A stretch of DNA of 64,000 nucleotides from contig NZ_QPJL01000009.1 in assembly GCF_003337565.1 (NCBI RefSeq), positions 62,001 through 126,000 of the forward strand. The letters run 5' to 3'. Shown here in pieces: positions 47,965-55,624 of the stretch. The stretch is from Paracoccus lutimaris (GTDB taxonomy: Bacteria > Pseudomonadota > Alphaproteobacteria > Rhodobacterales > Rhodobacteraceae). Position 1 is the stretch's first letter. Each line of letters opens with the position of its first letter. The notes below the pieces were generated by a model. It saw nothing but the letters and a program-made list of their open reading frames with translations, was not told the DNA's origin and ran no database searches. Both the position numbers and the translations under genes were made by a program.

Positions 47965-48513
47965 CTATTCGGCCTTGCCGAAACGTTCGGCCAGCGCGTC
48001 CAGCCCGGCCTGATAGACGCCGGTGACGGCGGCATTCGCCGCTGCATCATCCTGACCGGCGGGCGGCTCGTTATTGGGATAGCCGCGATAAAAGCCGCCC
48101 TTCCAGCTGACCAGCGCCTTGCCGCCCTCGTCCTTGACGCAGATCGTCGAGGCATAGTTCGAGACCGGCAGCACCGTCACCTCGACCTGCGAGATGTAAT
48201 AGCCATAGCAGCGTTTCTCTGGCTGCAGCTTTGACAGCACCTCGGTGATGGTCGGATCGCCCGCATCGGCCTTGAGATGCAGGACGCGGGTGGATTTCTC
48301 AAGCTGATCGACCGAGCCGTCGCCGGTGATTTCCGTCTTTGCGACGGCGGGATGCCAGTTCATGTCCTCGAACTTGCCGATCACGGCCCAGACCTCGTCG
48401 GGGGTGGCGTTCAGCTTTTGCGTCAGCTCGACCTTCAGGCGCGGCGGGCCATGGGCAAATGCGGCGGTGGCCATGGCCAGCGTTGCTGCCAGAGCTGCGG
48501 TCAGTATCTTCAT
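47965..48513 (-). CDS. MxaD-like SRPBCC family periplasmic protein
   Basis: A 182-residue exported protein. The signal peptide ends AAFAHG; the mature part has LNATPDEVWAVIGKFEDMNWHPAV (in two parts), the START/polyketide-cyclase fold opening, and later VSWKGGFYRGYPNNEPP. MxaD of methylotrophs belongs to this superfamily and aids electron transfer from methanol dehydrogenase to its cytochrome, so a similar role with XoxF is likely. ATG 48513 follows AGGAGAGAGC. It is convergent with the xox genes and divergent from the ABC gene group. Confidence 0.78.
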   Translation of the reverse strand: MKILTAALAATLAMATAAFAHGPPRLKVELTQKLNATPDEVWAVIGKFEDMNWHPAVAKTEITGDGSVDQLEKSTRVLHLKADAGDPTITEVLSKLQPEKRCYGYYISQVEVTVLPVSNYASTICVKDEGGKALVSWKGGFYRGYPNNEPPAGQDDAAANAAVTGVYQAGLDALAERFGKAE

Positions 48514-48682
48514 CCTTGCTCTCTCCTGCGCGGTGCGGGGCTGATGCAGACCATGCGCCGCGCCGCCCGGCACGTCCATCATACTAAGGTCGCGGGTGAT
48601 TTGCCCCGGGTCCACCCGGGACCTTTGTCGGGTTGGCGACAGCGTATTTGCTCGCCATGATGGCCAGCGGGGGAGGGACGCG

Positions 48683-49882
48683 ATGATCCGCATATTCACG
48701 ATATTTCTCGCGGGGTTCTGCGCGATGGCCGGCACGGCGATGGCCCAGCAGGCACCCCAGACCACTGTGCGCGCCGCCGTCCTGCGCGTCGATCCGCCCA
48801 GCCTGCCGCCGATTTCGCGTCTGGATGCGCGTCCCGGCGATCTGGGCTTTGCCGGCGCGCGGCTGGCCATTCAGGACAATGACACCACCGGCCGCTTCAT
48901 GGGTCAGGATTTCGAGGCGATCGAGGTCGCCGCCACCCCCGAAACCGCCGGCCCCGAGCTGCAAAAGCTGCTGGGTCAGGGCATCCCCTTCATCGTCGTG
49001 CTGGCCGACGAGGCGCAGACGCTGGCGCTGGCCGATCAGGCCGGCGATGCGGCGCTGATCCTGAACGCGCAGGCGCGGGGCGACAATCTGCGCGGTGCCG
49101 ATTGCCGCGCTAATACCATCCATGTCGCGCCCAGCCATGCCATGCTGGCCGATGCGCTGGCGCAGTTCCTGATGTGGAAACGCTGGCCCGACTGGTTCCT
49201 GGTCGAGGGCAGCCACCCGCAGGACATCGCGCTGGCCGGTGCCTATCGCCGCGCGGCGGTGAAATTCGGCGCCAGGATCGTCGAGGAACGCACCTATGAG
49301 GATACCGGCGGCGGCCGGCGCACCGATACCGGCCATGTGCAGGTGCAGGCGCAGATGCCGGTCTTTACCCAGCGCGCGGCCGAACATGACGTGTTGATCG
49401 CCGCCGATGAGGCGGGGGTCTTCGCGCTGTGGCTGCCCTATCAGACCTGGGACGCGCGGCCGGTCGCGGGTTCCGCCGGGCTGGTCCCGCGCAGCTGGCA
49501 CCCCGCGCTTGAGGCCTGGGGGGCGACCCAGTTCCAGAACCGTTTCGAGGAACTGGCGATCCGCCCCATGCGCGAAGAGGATTACCAGACCTGGCTTGCC
49601 CTGCGCATGATCGGCGAGGCGGCGACGCGCACCCAAAGCGCCGATCCCGCCAAGCTGCGCGAATTTCTGCTGTCCCCGGCCTTCGAGATCGCGGGCTTCA
49701 AGGGCCAGAAACTGACCCTGCGCGACTGGGACCACCAGTTGCGCCAGCCGATCCTTTTGACCACCGGGTCGGTCACCGTCTCGGTCAGCCCGCAGGACCA
49801 GTATCTGCATCAAAGCTCGGCGCTGGACACGCTGGGCATCGACCGCCCCGAAACCGAATGCAAATTCCGAGGCCAAGGATGA
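48683..49882 (+). CDS. PQQ-system ABC transporter substrate-binding protein
   Basis: A 399-residue periplasmic protein with a signal peptide ending TAMAQQ. It is related to the amino-acid-type family 6 binding fold: FAGARLAIQDNDTTGRFMGQDFE (in parts), then FNV-like CRANTIHVAPSHAMLADALAQFL and HPQDIALAGAYRRAA. It matches the family of binding proteins found only with quinoprotein alcohol oxidation systems (TIGR03863). Ligand unknown. First gene of the group; its stop overlaps the next gene. Confidence 0.85.
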   Translation: MIRIFTIFLAGFCAMAGTAMAQQAPQTTVRAAVLRVDPPSLPPISRLDARPGDLGFAGARLAIQDNDTTGRFMGQDFEAIEVAATPETAGPELQKLLGQGIPFIVVLADEAQTLALADQAGDAALILNAQARGDNLRGADCRANTIHVAPSHAMLADALAQFLMWKRWPDWFLVEGSHPQDIALAGAYRRAAVKFGARIVEERTYEDTGGGRRTDTGHVQVQAQMPVFTQRAAEHDVLIAADEAGVFALWLPYQTWDARPVAGSAGLVPRSWHPALEAWGATQFQNRFEELAIRPMREEDYQTWLALRMIGEAATRTQSADPAKLREFLLSPAFEIAGFKGQKLTLRDWDHQLRQPILLTTGSVTVSVSPQDQYLHQSSALDTLGIDRPETECKFRGQG

Positions 49883-50847
49883 TAGACCGCATTGCCCTTT
49901 CGACCCTTGCGCTGCTGGTGGCGGCGTCGCCCGCGGCCGCGAACCGCGTCTTTGTCAGCAATGAACGCGGCAATGACGTGACCGTGCTGGACAGCGAGAC
50001 GCTGGAGGTGATCGGCACCTATCCGGTCGGCGCCCGCCCGCGCGGCATCACCATCAGCCCCGATGGCAAGGAATTGTATGTCTGCGCCTCGGATGACGAT
50101 CTGGTGCGGGTTTTCGACCCCGAAACCATGCAGGAAACCCATACGCTGCCCTCGGGGCCGGACCCGGAACTGTTCGTGCTGCACCCCTCGGGCAACCCGC
50201 TTTACATCGCCAATGAGGACGACAATCTGGTCACCGTGGTCGACACCAAGACCCACAAGATGCTGGCCGAGATCCCCGTGGGGGTTGAGCCCGAGGGCAT
50301 GGGCATCAGCCCCGATGGCAAGGTGGTGATCAACACCAGCGAAACCACCAATATGGCGCATTTCATCAACTCGGAGACCTTTGAAATCTTTGCCAATGTT
50401 CTGGTGGACAGCCGTCCGCGCTTTGCCCAGTTCAACGATCAGGGCAGCAAGCTTTACGTCAGCTCGGAAATCGGCGGCTCGGTCAGCGTGATCGACCCGG
50501 CGACGCAGGCGATCACCAAGAAGATCACCTTCCAGATCCCCGGCGTCCTGCCCGAGGCGATCCAGCCGGTCGGCGTGCGCGTGACCCGCGACGGCAGCCG
50601 CGTCTTTGTGGCGCTGGGTCCGGCGAACCGCGTCGCAGTGATCGACGGCGCCACCGATGAGGTGCTGGACTATCTGCTGGTCGGCCAGCGCGTCTGGCAG
50701 ATGGGCTTTACCCCCGACGACAAGTTCCTGTTCACCACCAATGGCAATTCGAACGACGTTTCGGTGATCGATGTCGCCGCGATGAAGGTGGTGAAATCCG
50801 TGCCCGTGGGCCAGCAGCCCTGGGGCGTGGTCGTGGCCCCGAACTGA
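49879..50847 (+). CDS. YVTN beta-propeller protein of the PQQ ABC group
   Basis: A 322-residue exported seven-bladed beta-propeller. After the signal peptide (ASPAAAN) come repeated units with the VFVSNERGNDVTVLD, LYIANEDDNLVTVVD and LYVSSEIGGSVSVID pattern, each followed by PxGxxPxG-type turns. It fits the TIGR03866 family of propellers linked to PQQ-dependent alcohol oxidation. Function unknown, perhaps a scaffold in the periplasm. ATG 49879 overlaps the previous stop. CCGAACTGA at its end is duplicated. Confidence 0.87.
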   Translation: MIDRIALSTLALLVAASPAAANRVFVSNERGNDVTVLDSETLEVIGTYPVGARPRGITISPDGKELYVCASDDDLVRVFDPETMQETHTLPSGPDPELFVLHPSGNPLYIANEDDNLVTVVDTKTHKMLAEIPVGVEPEGMGISPDGKVVINTSETTNMAHFINSETFEIFANVLVDSRPRFAQFNDQGSKLYVSSEIGGSVSVIDPATQAITKKITFQIPGVLPEAIQPVGVRVTRDGSRVFVALGPANRVAVIDGATDEVLDYLLVGQRVWQMGFTPDDKFLFTTNGNSNDVSVIDVAAMKVVKSVPVGQQPWGVVVAPN

Positions 50848-50876
50848 TGCCGAACTGACCCCTGAAAGGAATGAAC

Positions 50877-51356
50877 ATGACCCGTTTGCTGATTGCCCTG
50901 ACGATGGCCCTTGGTCTGGCCTTTCCCGCATGGGCCGATGATGACGACGCGGCCAAGGCCGGTGTCCACGAGGCTGGCGCCAAGTTCGATTACGGCTTTT
51001 CGGGGATGCTGGCGCGCGACAACCGCACCCAGTTGGCGGCCCTGACGCTGGCTTCCGGCAAGCCGGTGGCCAGCGCCGAATACAAGCTGAAATCGGGCGG
51101 CTATTACCGCATCGACATCAATGCCGATGGCAGTCAGGAACTGGCGCTGTCGGGGGGCGATTTCTTTCGCGCGGTCTGGATCGACGAGGTGATCATCAAC
51201 GATATCGAGATCCGCCCCACCGGCATGCACAGCATCGAATTCGACGATGCCGGCACCGCCTCGGTCAGCTTTGTCGCCATCGTGCCGGGGCGCTATACGC
51301 TGTCGGTTCCGGGCAGCTCGGGGGAAACCCAGCAGGCGGTGTTCAACATCCAGTAA
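50877..51356 (+). CDS. Uncharacterised exported protein of the PQQ ABC group
   Basis: A 159-residue protein not assigned to a named family. It has a clear signal peptide (LLIALTMALGLAFPAWA) and an acidic mature N-terminus DDDDAAKAG. The rest alternates strands and turns, with YYRIDINADGSQELALSGG and a hydrophobic core segment VSFVAIVPGRYTLSVPG near the end, suggesting a beta-sandwich. No cysteine is present. ATG 50877 is chosen over 50871, which has no room for the AAGGA site. It lies between the propeller and the ATPase, so it is probably a part of the same system. Confidence 0.75.
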   Translation: MTRLLIALTMALGLAFPAWADDDDAAKAGVHEAGAKFDYGFSGMLARDNRTQLAALTLASGKPVASAEYKLKSGGYYRIDINADGSQELALSGGDFFRAVWIDEVIINDIEIRPTGMHSIEFDDAGTASVSFVAIVPGRYTLSVPGSSGETQQAVFNIQ

Positions 51357-51361
51357 CCGCG

Positions 51362-52078
51362 ATGGGCGCCGCGCTTGAGATCGACCATGTCAGCCACAGT
51401 TTTGGTGGCTTTCAGGCGCTGTCCGATGTGTCGCTGTCGGTGCCGCGCGGCAGCTTCACCGCGCTGCTGGGTGTGAACGGCGCGGGCAAGACGACGCTGT
51501 TTTCGCTGATCACCCGGCTTTACAACAACACGTCGGGGCGGATCAGCGTCGCGGGGCATGACCTGCGCCGCCAGCCCGGCGCGGCGCTGGCGCGGCTGGG
51601 CGTGGTCTTTCAAAGCCGGGCGCTGGATGCCGATCTGACCGTGGCCCAGAACCTGACCTATCACGCCGCGCTGCATGGCATCCCCCGGCGTCAGGCGCTG
51701 ATCCGCGCCGCCGAGGTGCTGGCGCAGGTCGGGCTGTCGGACCGGCTGCATGCCCGCGTCTCGGCGCTGTCGGGGGGCCAAAGCCGCCGGGCCGAGATCG
51801 CCCGTGCCCTGATCCATCGCCCGGAAATCCTGCTGCTGGATGAGCCGACCGTGGGCCTTGACGTGAAATCCCGGGCCGAGGTCGTGGCCCTGACCCGCGA
51901 TCTGACCGCGCAGGGGGTCTCGGCGCTGTGGGCCACGCATATTCTGGACGAGATCCGCCCCGAGGATGGGCTGGTCATCCTGCATCAGGGCCGGGTGCTG
52001 GCCGATGGCACAGCCGCCCGGATCGGCGGTGGCGACCTGACGCGCCGTTTTCTGGACCTGACGGGGGACGCGGCATGA
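51362..52078 (+). CDS. ABC transporter ATP-binding protein, PQQ-dehydrogenase-associated
   Basis: A 238-residue ABC ATPase. Walker A is GVNGAGKTT at 37-45, the signature LSGGQSRRAEIARAL at about 138, Walker B ILLLDEPTVGLD. It resembles ATPases of ABC-2 exporters (the CcmA/NatA/DrrA style) and the TIGR03864 family found with PQQ-dependent alcohol systems. It overlaps the permease gene by four bases. Confidence 0.92.
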   Translation: MGAALEIDHVSHSFGGFQALSDVSLSVPRGSFTALLGVNGAGKTTLFSLITRLYNNTSGRISVAGHDLRRQPGAALARLGVVFQSRALDADLTVAQNLTYHAALHGIPRRQALIRAAEVLAQVGLSDRLHARVSALSGGQSRRAEIARALIHRPEILLLDEPTVGLDVKSRAEVVALTRDLTAQGVSALWATHILDEIRPEDGLVILHQGRVLADGTAARIGGGDLTRRFLDLTGDAA

Positions 52079-52908
52079 GCGACCGCCATAGCCCCCAGAT
52101 TCTGACGCCGCGCATGTGGCTGACCGCCTTCATGGGCATCACCCGGCGCGAGGCGCTGCGCTTTGTCAATCAGCGCGGCCGGTTTCTGGCGGCGCTGGTG
52201 CGGCCCTTGGTCTGGCTTTTCATCTTTGCCGCCGGGTTTCGCGCCGTGCTGGGCCTGTCGATCACGCCGCCCTATCAGACCTATGTCCTCTACGAGGTCT
52301 ATGTAACACCCGGCCTTTGCGCGATGATCCAGCTCTTCAACGGCATGCAATCCTCGCTTTCCATGGTCTATGACCGCGAGACAGGGGCGATGCGCACGCT
52401 GCTGGTCAGCCCGTTCCCGCGCTGGTTCCTGCTGGGGTCGAAACTGGTGGCGGGGGTGATCGTGTCGATCATCCAGGTCTATGTGTTTCTGGCCATCGCC
52501 TGGTTCTGGGGCGTCGATCCGCCGCTGTTCGGTTACATCACCGTGCTGCCGGCGCTGGTCCTGTCGGGGCTGATGCTGGGGGCGATGGGGTTGTTCCTGT
52601 CATCGGCCATCCGGCAGCTTGAAAACTTTGCCGGGGTGATGAATTTTGTCATCTTCCCGATGTTTTTCGCCTCAAGCGCGCTTTATCCGCTGTGGCGCAT
52701 GGCCGAAAGCTCGACCCTTTTGCATGACATCTGCGCGGCCAATCCCTTTACCCATGCGGTGGAACTGATCCGCTTTGCCCTTTACGGCCAGATCAATCCC
52801 CTGTCTCTTGCAGCGGTGACGGGCTGTCTGATCCTGTTCTTTGCGGGTGCGGTCTTCATGTATGATCCGTCCAAGGGGCTCTGGGCCCGGCGAAAGGGGG
52901 GCGCGTGA
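52075..52908 (+). CDS. ABC-2 type permease, PQQ-dehydrogenase-associated
   Basis: A 277-residue integral membrane protein with six hydrophobic segments. It has the ABC-2 features FVNQRGRFLAALVRPLVWLFIFAAGFR (in two parts), MVYDRETGAMRTLLVSPFPR and the C-terminal FFASSALYPLWRMAES followed by NPFTHAVELIRFALYGQ. ABC-2 permeases usually export. It resembles the PedC-like TIGR03861 family. ATG 52075 overlaps the ATPase stop. Substrate unknown. Confidence 0.9.
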   Translation: MSDRHSPQILTPRMWLTAFMGITRREALRFVNQRGRFLAALVRPLVWLFIFAAGFRAVLGLSITPPYQTYVLYEVYVTPGLCAMIQLFNGMQSSLSMVYDRETGAMRTLLVSPFPRWFLLGSKLVAGVIVSIIQVYVFLAIAWFWGVDPPLFGYITVLPALVLSGLMLGAMGLFLSSAIRQLENFAGVMNFVIFPMFFASSALYPLWRMAESSTLLHDICAANPFTHAVELIRFALYGQINPLSLAAVTGCLILFFAGAVFMYDPSKGLWARRKGGA

Positions 52909-53495
52909 GATATCTTCTTGTGGCATTCGGCCTGCTGGCCGGCGCGGCCCATGCCGAGGGGGGCGCCGATCCCGACTGGCCCTGCATCCAGCGCAAGCAG
53001 CCGCATCTGTCCTTGGGCCAGATGTGGACCGGCCCCGCGCCGGACGATGCGGTGCGCGAACTGGCCCGCAAGCCCGAGCTGGCCGCGCTGGCCGACCGGC
53101 TGGAGCAGCGCCGCCTGCCGCTGCCGCAGGCCGAGGCCGAGATCGCCGATTACGCGAAATCCGCCGACAACCAGCATCTGACCGCGCTGATGCTGGCGAT
53201 CTTTGACCGGATCGAGCCGCATCGCGCCGCCCTGATGGACGGAATCGCCCGCTATGGCCGCAAGCAGGTCGATCTGGCCGCCCGGATCGAGGGGCACCGC
53301 CATGAGATGGCCCGGCTTGAGGCCATAGATCCCCCCGATTTCGACGCCATCGACGCGCAAGAGCAAAAGCTGGATTGGGACATGCGGATCTTTCAGGACC
53401 GCCAGCAGGCGCTGACCTATGTCTGTGAAACCCCGGTCATTCTGGAGCAGCGGGTCTTTGCGCTGGGGCGCGCGATCGCGGCCGGTCTGAAATGA
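52905..53495 (+). CDS. Uncharacterised exported protein after the ABC permease
   Basis: A 196-residue protein without a recognised family. The signal peptide LLVAFGLLAGAAHAEGG is followed by DPDWPCIQRKQPHLSLGQMW and a mostly helical body rich in charged residues (ARIEGHRHEMARLEAI), likely a coiled coil. Two cysteines, near 27 and 173 (YVCETP), could form a disulfide. The GTG start overlaps the permease stop as GTGA, so it belongs to the same transcript. Its stop region is duplicated to make the mobA start. Confidence 0.78.
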   Translation: MRYLLVAFGLLAGAAHAEGGADPDWPCIQRKQPHLSLGQMWTGPAPDDAVRELARKPELAALADRLEQRRLPLPQAEAEIADYAKSADNQHLTALMLAIFDRIEPHRAALMDGIARYGRKQVDLAARIEGHRHEMARLEAIDPPDFDAIDAQEQKLDWDMRIFQDRQQALTYVCETPVILEQRVFALGRAIAAGLK

Positions 53496-53507
53496 GGCGG
53501 GCCTGAA

Positions 53508-54113
53508 ATGCGGCGGGTTCCGGCGATCATTCTGGCTGGCGGGCTGTCGACGCGCATGGGCGGCGGCAACAAGGCTCTGCGGATGCTGGGGGGCGAGACC
53601 TTGCTGACCCATGTCATCCGCCGCCTGCAGCCGCAATGCGACCGGCTGGCGATCAATGCCAATGGCGAGGCCGATCAGTTCGACGATTACCGCCTGCCGG
53701 TGGTGCCTGACGATTTTGCCGGTTTCGCCGGACCGCTGGCCGGAGTTCTGGCCGGAATGGGCTGGGCCGCGACCGAGGGGGCGACAAGCGTCGTCAGCGT
53801 CAGCGTGGATACGCCCTTTATCCCCCATGACCTGCTGCACCGGCTGGGTGAGGCGCGGGGCCGCTCGGGTCTGGCGGTGGCGGCCAGTGCCGATCCGGTG
53901 ACCGGCCTGCTGCGCGATCATCCGACCTGCGCGCTTTGGCCGGTGGCGCTGGCGGATCAGCTGCGGGCGGCGCTGGAATCGGGGCTGCACCGGATCGGGC
54001 AATTCGCCGCCGCCTATGACCCGGGGCGTGCGGTCTTTGACAGCCAGCCCTTTGACCCGTTCCTGAACCTGAACACGCCCGAGGATCTGGCCCGCGCGGC
54101 CCGGTTGGTCTAG
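53508..54113 (+). CDS. mobA: Molybdenum cofactor guanylyltransferase
   Basis: A 201-residue nucleotidyltransferase that attaches GMP to molybdopterin to form MGD, needed by the formate dehydrogenase encoded in this window. The GTP-binding loop ILAGGLSTRMGGGNKAL is at 8-24, and later DDFAGFAGPLAGVLAGM, SVDTPFIPHDLL and FLNLNTPEDL are typical MobA motifs. It lies 12 bases after the uncharacterised exported gene and is convergent with thiX. Confidence 0.94.
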   Translation: MRRVPAIILAGGLSTRMGGGNKALRMLGGETLLTHVIRRLQPQCDRLAINANGEADQFDDYRLPVVPDDFAGFAGPLAGVLAGMGWAATEGATSVVSVSVDTPFIPHDLLHRLGEARGRSGLAVAASADPVTGLLRDHPTCALWPVALADQLRAALESGLHRIGQFAAAYDPGRAVFDSQPFDPFLNLNTPEDLARAARLV

Positions 54114-54122
54114 CGGTCTGGT

Positions 54123-54854
54123 CTAGACGCCGTAGCGGCGCCAGATCCGGCTGAGCGCGACCGAGACCAGCCGCGCAAAGATCACCGTCATCACCGACAG
54201 GACCAGCAGGGCGGCAAAGACCAGATCGGTCTTCATGCGGCCATTGGCGTGGATCATCAGCGCGCCAAGGCCGCGCGCGCCGCCGACCCATTCGCCGATC
54301 ACCGCGCCGATGGGCGCATAGACCGCCGCCAGCCGCAGCCCGGTCGCCAGATGCGGCAGCGCCGCCGGGATGCGCAGATGGCGCATGATCCGCCCGCGCG
54401 AGGCGCCCATGACCTGTGCCAGATCCAGCGCCGCCTGCGGCGTGCGGCCAAGCCCGTCCAGAAAGGCCGCCGCGACCGGGAAAAAGACGATCAGCACGGT
54501 CATGGCGATCTTGGGCGCCATGCCGAAGCCCAGCCACAGGGTCAGGATCGGCGCCAGCGCAAAGACTGGGATGGTCTGGCTGAAGGTCAGGATCGGGCGC
54601 AGGATGCCGGTCAGCCGCGCGGAAAAGCCCATGGCGACGGCCAGCGCCGCGCCGATGACCGATCCCAGCGTGAAGCCCAGCACCACCTCGGTCAGGGTGA
54701 AACCGGCATTGCGGGCGATCTCGATGCGGTTGAGCCAGAGCGCCTCGGCCACGGCTGCGGGGGCGGGCAGCAGAAAGGGCGGCATGCCGGCCAGCCAGAT
54801 CAGCCCTTGCCACAGCGCAAGGACGGTCAGGATCAGGGCAAGGACGGTCTTCAT
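54123..54854 (-). CDS. thiX: Thiamine-precursor ABC transporter permease
   Basis: A 243-residue permease with about six membrane segments. The EAA-type loop is in AAFLDGLGRTPQAALDLAQVMGA and the fold is that of the SsuC/TauC class. Along with thiY and thiZ in a thiamine operon it is expected to import the pyrimidine precursor (formylaminopyrimidine/HMP). Coupled to thiZ by a four-base overlap. Last gene of the thi operon. Confidence 0.88.
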   Translation of the reverse strand: MKTVLALILTVLALWQGLIWLAGMPPFLLPAPAAVAEALWLNRIEIARNAGFTLTEVVLGFTLGSVIGAALAVAMGFSARLTGILRPILTFSQTIPVFALAPILTLWLGFGMAPKIAMTVLIVFFPVAAAFLDGLGRTPQAALDLAQVMGASRGRIMRHLRIPAALPHLATGLRLAAVYAPIGAVIGEWVGGARGLGALMIHANGRMKTDLVFAALLVLSVMTVIFARLVSVALSRIWRRYGV

Positions 54855-55624
54855 GCCATCATGCCCCGCATCAGATCGGCTTGCAGCGCCAGCACCTCGG
54901 GCGCGTCATAGGGGCGGGCGGCGCCTGTGGGGCGCGGCGGCGGCGCGGGCCATTCGGTCAGCCCCTCTTCGCGCAGCAAAAGGATGCGGTCGCCCAGGCG
55001 CGCGGCCTCGGCCGGATCATGGGTGACCAGCAGCACGGTGCGATTCGCGAGCAGTCGGGCGGAAAGATCCTGCATCTGCGCCCGGGTCCGCGCGTCCAGC
55101 GCCGAGAAGGGTTCGTCCAGCAGGACCAGCGGCCGGTCCTCGAACAGGGTGCGGGCCAGGGCCACGCGCTGGCGCTGGCCGCCGGACAGGCTGTCTGGGC
55201 GGTGATGGGCGCGGTCGGTCAGGCCGACGGCCTCGATCAGGGCGGCGGCGCGGGAGGCCGGGTTGGCGGTGGGGGGCTCTGCCCCCGGCCCTTGCGGGCC
55301 CCCCCCGGGATATTTGGACATGAAAGAAGGGCTGAGCGTGCCGCGAAGGCGGGCGCCCAGCGTGACATTTTCGGTCACGTCGAGCCAGGGGATCAGGCCG
55401 GGGTCCTGCGCCATCAGGGCCACGGGCAGGTTGCGGGTGATGGTGCCCTGAAAGCTGACGCCGGTGTCGAGGCCGGCGACCAGCCGCAGCATGGTCGATT
55501 TGCCGACCCCCGAGGGGCCAAGCAGGCAGGTCCAGCCGCCCATCGCCAGCGCAAGGTCGACCGGGGCGAAGAGGGGCATCCCGTCGACCCAGGCGCGGCC
55601 TTGCAGGCGGGCGGCAAGCGTCAT
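54851..55624 (-). CDS. thiZ: Thiamine-precursor ABC transporter ATPase, with repeat insertion
   Basis: A 257-residue ABC ATPase. Walker A GPSGVGKST at 36-44, Q-loop Gln73 (MAQDP), signature LSGGQ at 146-150, Walker B LVLLDE at 166-171 and the switch His in VTHDPAE. Residues 100-118 (SFMSKYPGGGPQGPGAEPP) are encoded by a palindromic repeat inserted in frame between the Q-loop and the signature. The nearest relatives by pattern run directly from RLRG to the RAAALIEAVGL helix, so about 25 residues are extra. The helical domain at this place tolerates insertions, so the protein may still work. Confidence 0.9.
   Translation of the reverse strand: MTLAARLQGRAWVDGMPLFAPVDLALAMGGWTCLLGPSGVGKSTMLRLVAGLDTGVSFQGTITRNLPVALMAQDPGLIPWLDVTENVTLGARLRGTLSPSFMSKYPGGGPQGPGAEPPTANPASRAAALIEAVGLTDRAHHRPDSLSGGQRQRVALARTLFEDRPLVLLDEPFSALDARTRAQMQDLSARLLANRTVLLVTHDPAEAARLGDRILLLREEGLTEWPAPPPRPTGAARPYDAPEVLALQADLMRGMMA
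55271..55329. repeat. Palindromic repeat, copy 2, in frame inside thiZ
   Basis: About 59 bases: GGGGGGCTCTGCCCCC hairpin, GGCCCTTGCGGGCC hairpin, a C run, then GATATTTGGACATGAAAGAA. Its reverse complement matches copy 1 at 1335-1388 almost base for base, apart from a few bases in the central GC hairpin. It is read through as part of thiZ without a stop, in the other direction and frame from copy 1. Confidence 0.85.
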
